Below are positions 60,755-64,000 of a stretch of DNA of 64,000 bases, piece after piece. Under the pieces are notes generated by a model. It did not search any database. It was not told the DNA's origin and saw nothing but the letters and a program-made list of their open reading frames with translations. The position numbers and the translations under genes were made by a program. This DNA comes from Taxillus chinensis (Eukaryota; Streptophyta; Magnoliopsida; Santalales; Loranthaceae), in assembly GCA_023512835.1 (NCBI GenBank), contig CM042091.1, positions 23,019,506 through 23,083,505 of the forward strand. Direction: 5' to 3'. The first letter of the stretch is position 1. Every line of letters begins with the position of its first letter.

Positions 60755-62782
60755 GTATCACAATGTCAATGAAAACATAGTATGCGAAGGCGAAACGAGA
60801 TGCCAAAGGTTTGACCAAAGTCCAAACTGGGAACAACCAGTGTTTGAAGCTGATGAGAATGAGGTAGAGGAGACACCCGAGCTATCGGGAGAGATCATAT
60901 GTCTATTGGAAAAGGATGATCGCTTATCCATTCCAAGTGAAGACCCAGTAGAAACAGTGAACTTAGGGACGACAGCCGAATCAAAAGAATTGAGGGTGGG
61001 GTCTTTGATAGCTACCGACATCAGGAAGAAGTTAATCGAGCTGTTAAGAAGCTACATCGACATTTTTGCGTGGTCATACCAAGATATGCCCGGATTAGAC
61101 ACGGATATAGTGTAACATCACATACCCGTGAAGCCAAAGTGCAAGCCGGTACAGTAGAAATTGCGAAGAATGAGACCAAAGATGATACTGAAGATTAAAG
61201 AAGAAGTCAAAAAGCAATGGGATGTAGGTTTCCTAAGTGTCTCCCATTATCCCGAATGGGTGGCCAATGTTGTACCAGTACCGAAGAAAGGAGGCAAAGT
61301 ATGCATGTGTGTCGACTATAGAGATCTGAACTGGGCTAGTCCGAAAGACAACTTCCCGCTTCTTCATATTGATACCTTAGTGGATAATACAGCAAAACAC
61401 ACCCTATTCTCATTCATGGATGGTTTCTCGGGCTATAATCAAATTCGTATGGCCCCCGAACACAAAGAGAAGACTACATTCACGACACTTTGGGGCACTT
61501 TTTGCTATAATGTGATGCCTTTTGGTCTGAGGAACGCAGGGGCAACCTATCAGCGAGCCATGGTGACCCTATTCCATGACATGATGCATAAGGAAGTCGA
61601 AGTATATGTGGACGACATAATAGCCAAATCACGAAGCACCGAAGATCATATCAAAGTACTCCGCAAGCTCTTCAATAGGCTACGGAAATATCAGCTGAAA
61701 TTGAACCCCGAAAAGTGCCTTTTCGGAGCCATGTCAGGAAAACTGTTGGGTTTCATTATGAGCCAAAAAGGAGTTGAAATCAATCCAGATAAAGTTCGAG
61801 CTATCCAAGAGATGCCTCCACCACGGACCATCAAGGAGGTTAGAGGATTCCTAGGGCGGCTGAATTACGTTGCCCGATTTATTTCCCAATTAACAGCCAC
61901 ATACGAACCCATTTTCAAGACTTTACGGAAGAACAACCCCGAAATTTGGAATGACAAGTGTCAAGAAGCTTTTGACAAGATCAAACAATACCTGTATAAT
62001 CCACCTATTTTGGTCCCACCAGTACCGGATAGACCTCTGATCTTATACTTGTCCGTTCAGGAGTCAACGATGGGTTGTGTCTTGGGGCAACACGATTCCA
62101 CAGGCAAGAAGGAGCAGGCCATTTATTACCTCAGCAAGAAGTTCACCATCAATGAAGAAAACTACACACCCTTGGAGAAGACGTGCTGTGCTCTTGTCTG
62201 GATAACAAGAAGATTGAGGCAATACACCCTTTATCATACTACTTGGCTGATTTCAAGGCATGATCCGCTCAAATATCTCTTGGAAAAGCCATCCATTTCT
62301 GGAAGAATCGCCAAGTGGCAATTGATCCTATCAGAGTACGATATCATCTACATACCTCAAAAAGCCATAAAAGGAGGTGCGATAGCCAACTATCTGGCAG
62401 ATAGAGCGCTAGAAGACTTTGAGCCCATGACTATTGGCTTCCCAGATGAGCATATCAACATCATTTCGGCCGAAGTATTAGACATATGGACGATGTGGTT
62501 CGATGGAGCCTCCAGTCTCTTAGGTCACGGTGTTGGGGCCATCCTGGTATCCCCAAAAGGCGAACATTTTCCCATGGCGGCAAAGCTAACCTTCCCTTGT
62601 ACAAACAATGTAGCAAAATATGAGGCTTGTGTGATGGGACTTCAAGAAGCCATTAACAAAGGAATCAAAAAATTACAAGTGTTCGGCGATTCGGCACTCA
62701 TCATTTTTCAAGTAAGGGGTGAATGGGAGACTCGAAACCACAAATTAATCCCATATTGGAAGCACGTTGCAGAGTTAGCCGA
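60755..62782 (+). pseudogene. Tat-like RT, RNase H and partial second RNase H
   Basis: After an acidic linker and stops at 61113 (TAA) and 61155 (TAG), the frame is open from 61158. RT motifs: VDYRDLNWASPKDNFPL, FMDGFSGYNQI, MPFGLRNAGATYQ and catalytic YVDD at 61605-61616. Then a Ty3 RNase H (LGFIMSQKGVEINP lead-in, LSVQESTMGCVLG, YTPLEKTCCALVW), and from about 62480 a second, archaeal-type RNase H (WFDGASS, KYEACVMGL, FGDSALI). It is cut off at 62782 by the chromovirus LTR. Confidence 0.9.
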
Positions 62783-63346
62783 TGTAATGACCCGTGTGTA
62801 ACCCGTGTGTAAGAAGTTAACCACAAACACCTTGGATGTTGGTGCACAAGTTTGAGGTAAGAGATGAGCCCAAGAGGGGACTTTTGGGAGGTGCATGTGA
62901 CAAGTGGTAACGTGCATTTACGCCCTAGGAAGATGCTATGCATATACAGGCGCTTTTAGGCTGTTTTATCAGGTTTTGGAGAGCTATTTTGACCTAGTAG
63001 ATGGCCTCAAACAATCGGCGTGCAAGAACAAAAGTTTCTTAGAATGAGGTCCTCTACCTACCATAGAAATTTCAGAGCATTTGGAGCTGCACGTGAATTC
63101 ACCCATTTCACGTGCAAGCATATTTTTGCTCCTCAGACCTCTACAAGATGCAAGGAGGCTTGGGGTGAAGTTTGAGTGCATTTGTAGCTGCACGCCAATT
63201 GGGGAATTGGCGTGCAAATTGGCGTGCAGGCATATTTTTGCATGGTTGCCTTGGTTTTATCATTCTAATCATCTTTTCCCAAAGGACCAGGTTGGAATAG
63301 TGAGTATTTTGGTGTGTATGGATGCGGAAAGGTTGTAACTTGTGTA

Positions 63347-63422
63347 ATCAAAACTACGTCGTTTTGATGCTGGGATTCACTTAATCAAAACTACGTCGTT
63401 TTGATGTTGTGTTGTCTATATA
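63347..63422 (+). promoter_or_regulatory. Chromovirus LTR promoter: two ACGT palindromes and TATA
   Basis: Palindromes ATCAAAAC-TACGTC-GTTTTGAT at 63347-63368 and 63384-63405, then TATATAA at about 63415-63422. The layout is the same as in the minus-strand LTRs. Confidence 0.6.
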
Positions 63423-63476
63423 AGGAGGAGAAGCTCCTCTGTTTTAGGTTTAGGGTTTGTTGCTCCACCAGCCGTC

Positions 63477-63581
<105 letters not shown>

Positions 63582-63731
63582 AGGAGAGCTTCTTGGTGGC
63601 CGCCGGAGCGTCTTGCGTGGGTGGTCGGAGTCTTGCGTGGAAGCGGGAGCAGGAGAACATACAAGGTAGGGGTTCGTTCTTCCTAAATCCTCCTCTCGTC
63701 CTAGGGTTCCAGGGGCAGATTATGGGTTATA

Positions 63732-63736
<5 letters not shown>

Positions 63737-63796
<60 letters not shown>
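63737..63796 (+). repeat. (TA)n microsatellite, about 30 units
   Basis: Nearly perfect TA run; the other LTRs have about 18-22 bp at the same place. Confidence 0.95.
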
Positions 63797-63798
<2 letters not shown>

Positions 63799-64000
63799 CC
63801 ATATAGGTGTGATCTCCTATATGGATGTTGGCCTTAGGTGGCATTTTGGTGTGATCCTGTTGTTACATGCTATATGTTCGATGAAATGCCTTGTGTGAAT
63901 ATAGCTGTGTGTATATGCCCATTACGTGTTTGGTAATATGTGTGTGGCTGGACTTGTGGTTTAGTGTATGTATGTATCTTTGGGTGTTTGTTTTATTGCC

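Larger units (their letters stand above)
54715..62782 (+). mobile_element. Tat/Ogre-like Ty3 element, internal region
   Basis: Order: PBS, leader, DUF7745-like ORF1, gag with two zinc-knuckle-like motifs, protease (DNGS), G-patch segment, probable intron, RT (YVDD), RNase H, and a second RNase H cut at 62782. An ORF before gag, an intron between protease and RT, and two RNase H domains are known marks of the Tat/Ogre lineage. Integrase and 3' LTR would lie beyond the chromovirus that starts at 62783. Confidence 0.88.

Overview
This is plant nuclear DNA, most likely from a flowering plant. It holds one host gene with spliceable introns, embedded in nested LTR retrotransposons. The calls rest on element ends (TG...CA), primer-binding sites (PBS), polypurine tracts (PPT), 5-bp target-site duplications (TSDs) and translated domains. 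Species cannot be named from the sequence.

Layout, left to right. (1) 1-1445: the end of a minus-strand Copia-type element (internal tip, iMet PBS, 5' LTR). It sits in a minus-strand Tat/Ogre-like Ty3 element that carries two tandem copies of a DUF7745-like upstream ORF (1446-2954 and 12195-16372, with PBS and 5' LTR). (2) 2960-12189: a complete chromovirus (Ty3, chromodomain integrase, minus strand) inserted in the second of those ORFs, with a perfect ATGTG TSD. (3) 16373-22469: stacked LTR remnants (a chromovirus LTR, a plus-strand Tat LTR with a duplicated PBS segment, a minus-strand Tat LTR, a Copia LTR tail). (4) 22470-24053: AT-rich DNA and a hAT-like MITE. (5) 24416-29418: a six-exon gene for an STK16/NAK-type protein kinase, 347 aa, the only convincing host gene. 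(6) 29419-39875: gene flank, degraded LTR material, a solo Copia LTR with TATGC TSD, Tat LTR fragments, a Tat 3' end with minisatellite and PPT, and an unclassified LTR-like block. (7) 39876-62782: a plus-strand Tat/Ogre-like element whose first 8.4 kb (5' LTR plus most of ORF1) is present twice in tandem. Each copy of its LTR contains a nested 3.46-kb chromovirus solo LTR. The second copy runs on into gag, protease, a G-patch segment, a probable intron, RT, RNase H and a second RNase H. (8) 62783-64000: a plus-strand chromovirus LTR, same family as (2), cutting that element inside the second RNase H.

The retroelement reading frames are broken in two ways. The plus-strand Tat gag-pol frame has eight nonsense codons and no frameshift, and every one can be explained by a C-to-T change. 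The tandem-duplicated block and the chromovirus instead carry small indels, many of them at CAG/CTG sites, which may be partly sequencing error. The most unusual signals are the 8.4-kb duplication with its non-LTR boundary, the tandem ORF1 paralogues, minisatellite motifs shared upstream of TATA boxes by LTRs of different superfamilies, paired ACGT-centred palindromes in the chromovirus promoter, and an intron whose phase restores the pro-to-RT reading frame. All family names come from recognising motifs by eye; no database was searched.
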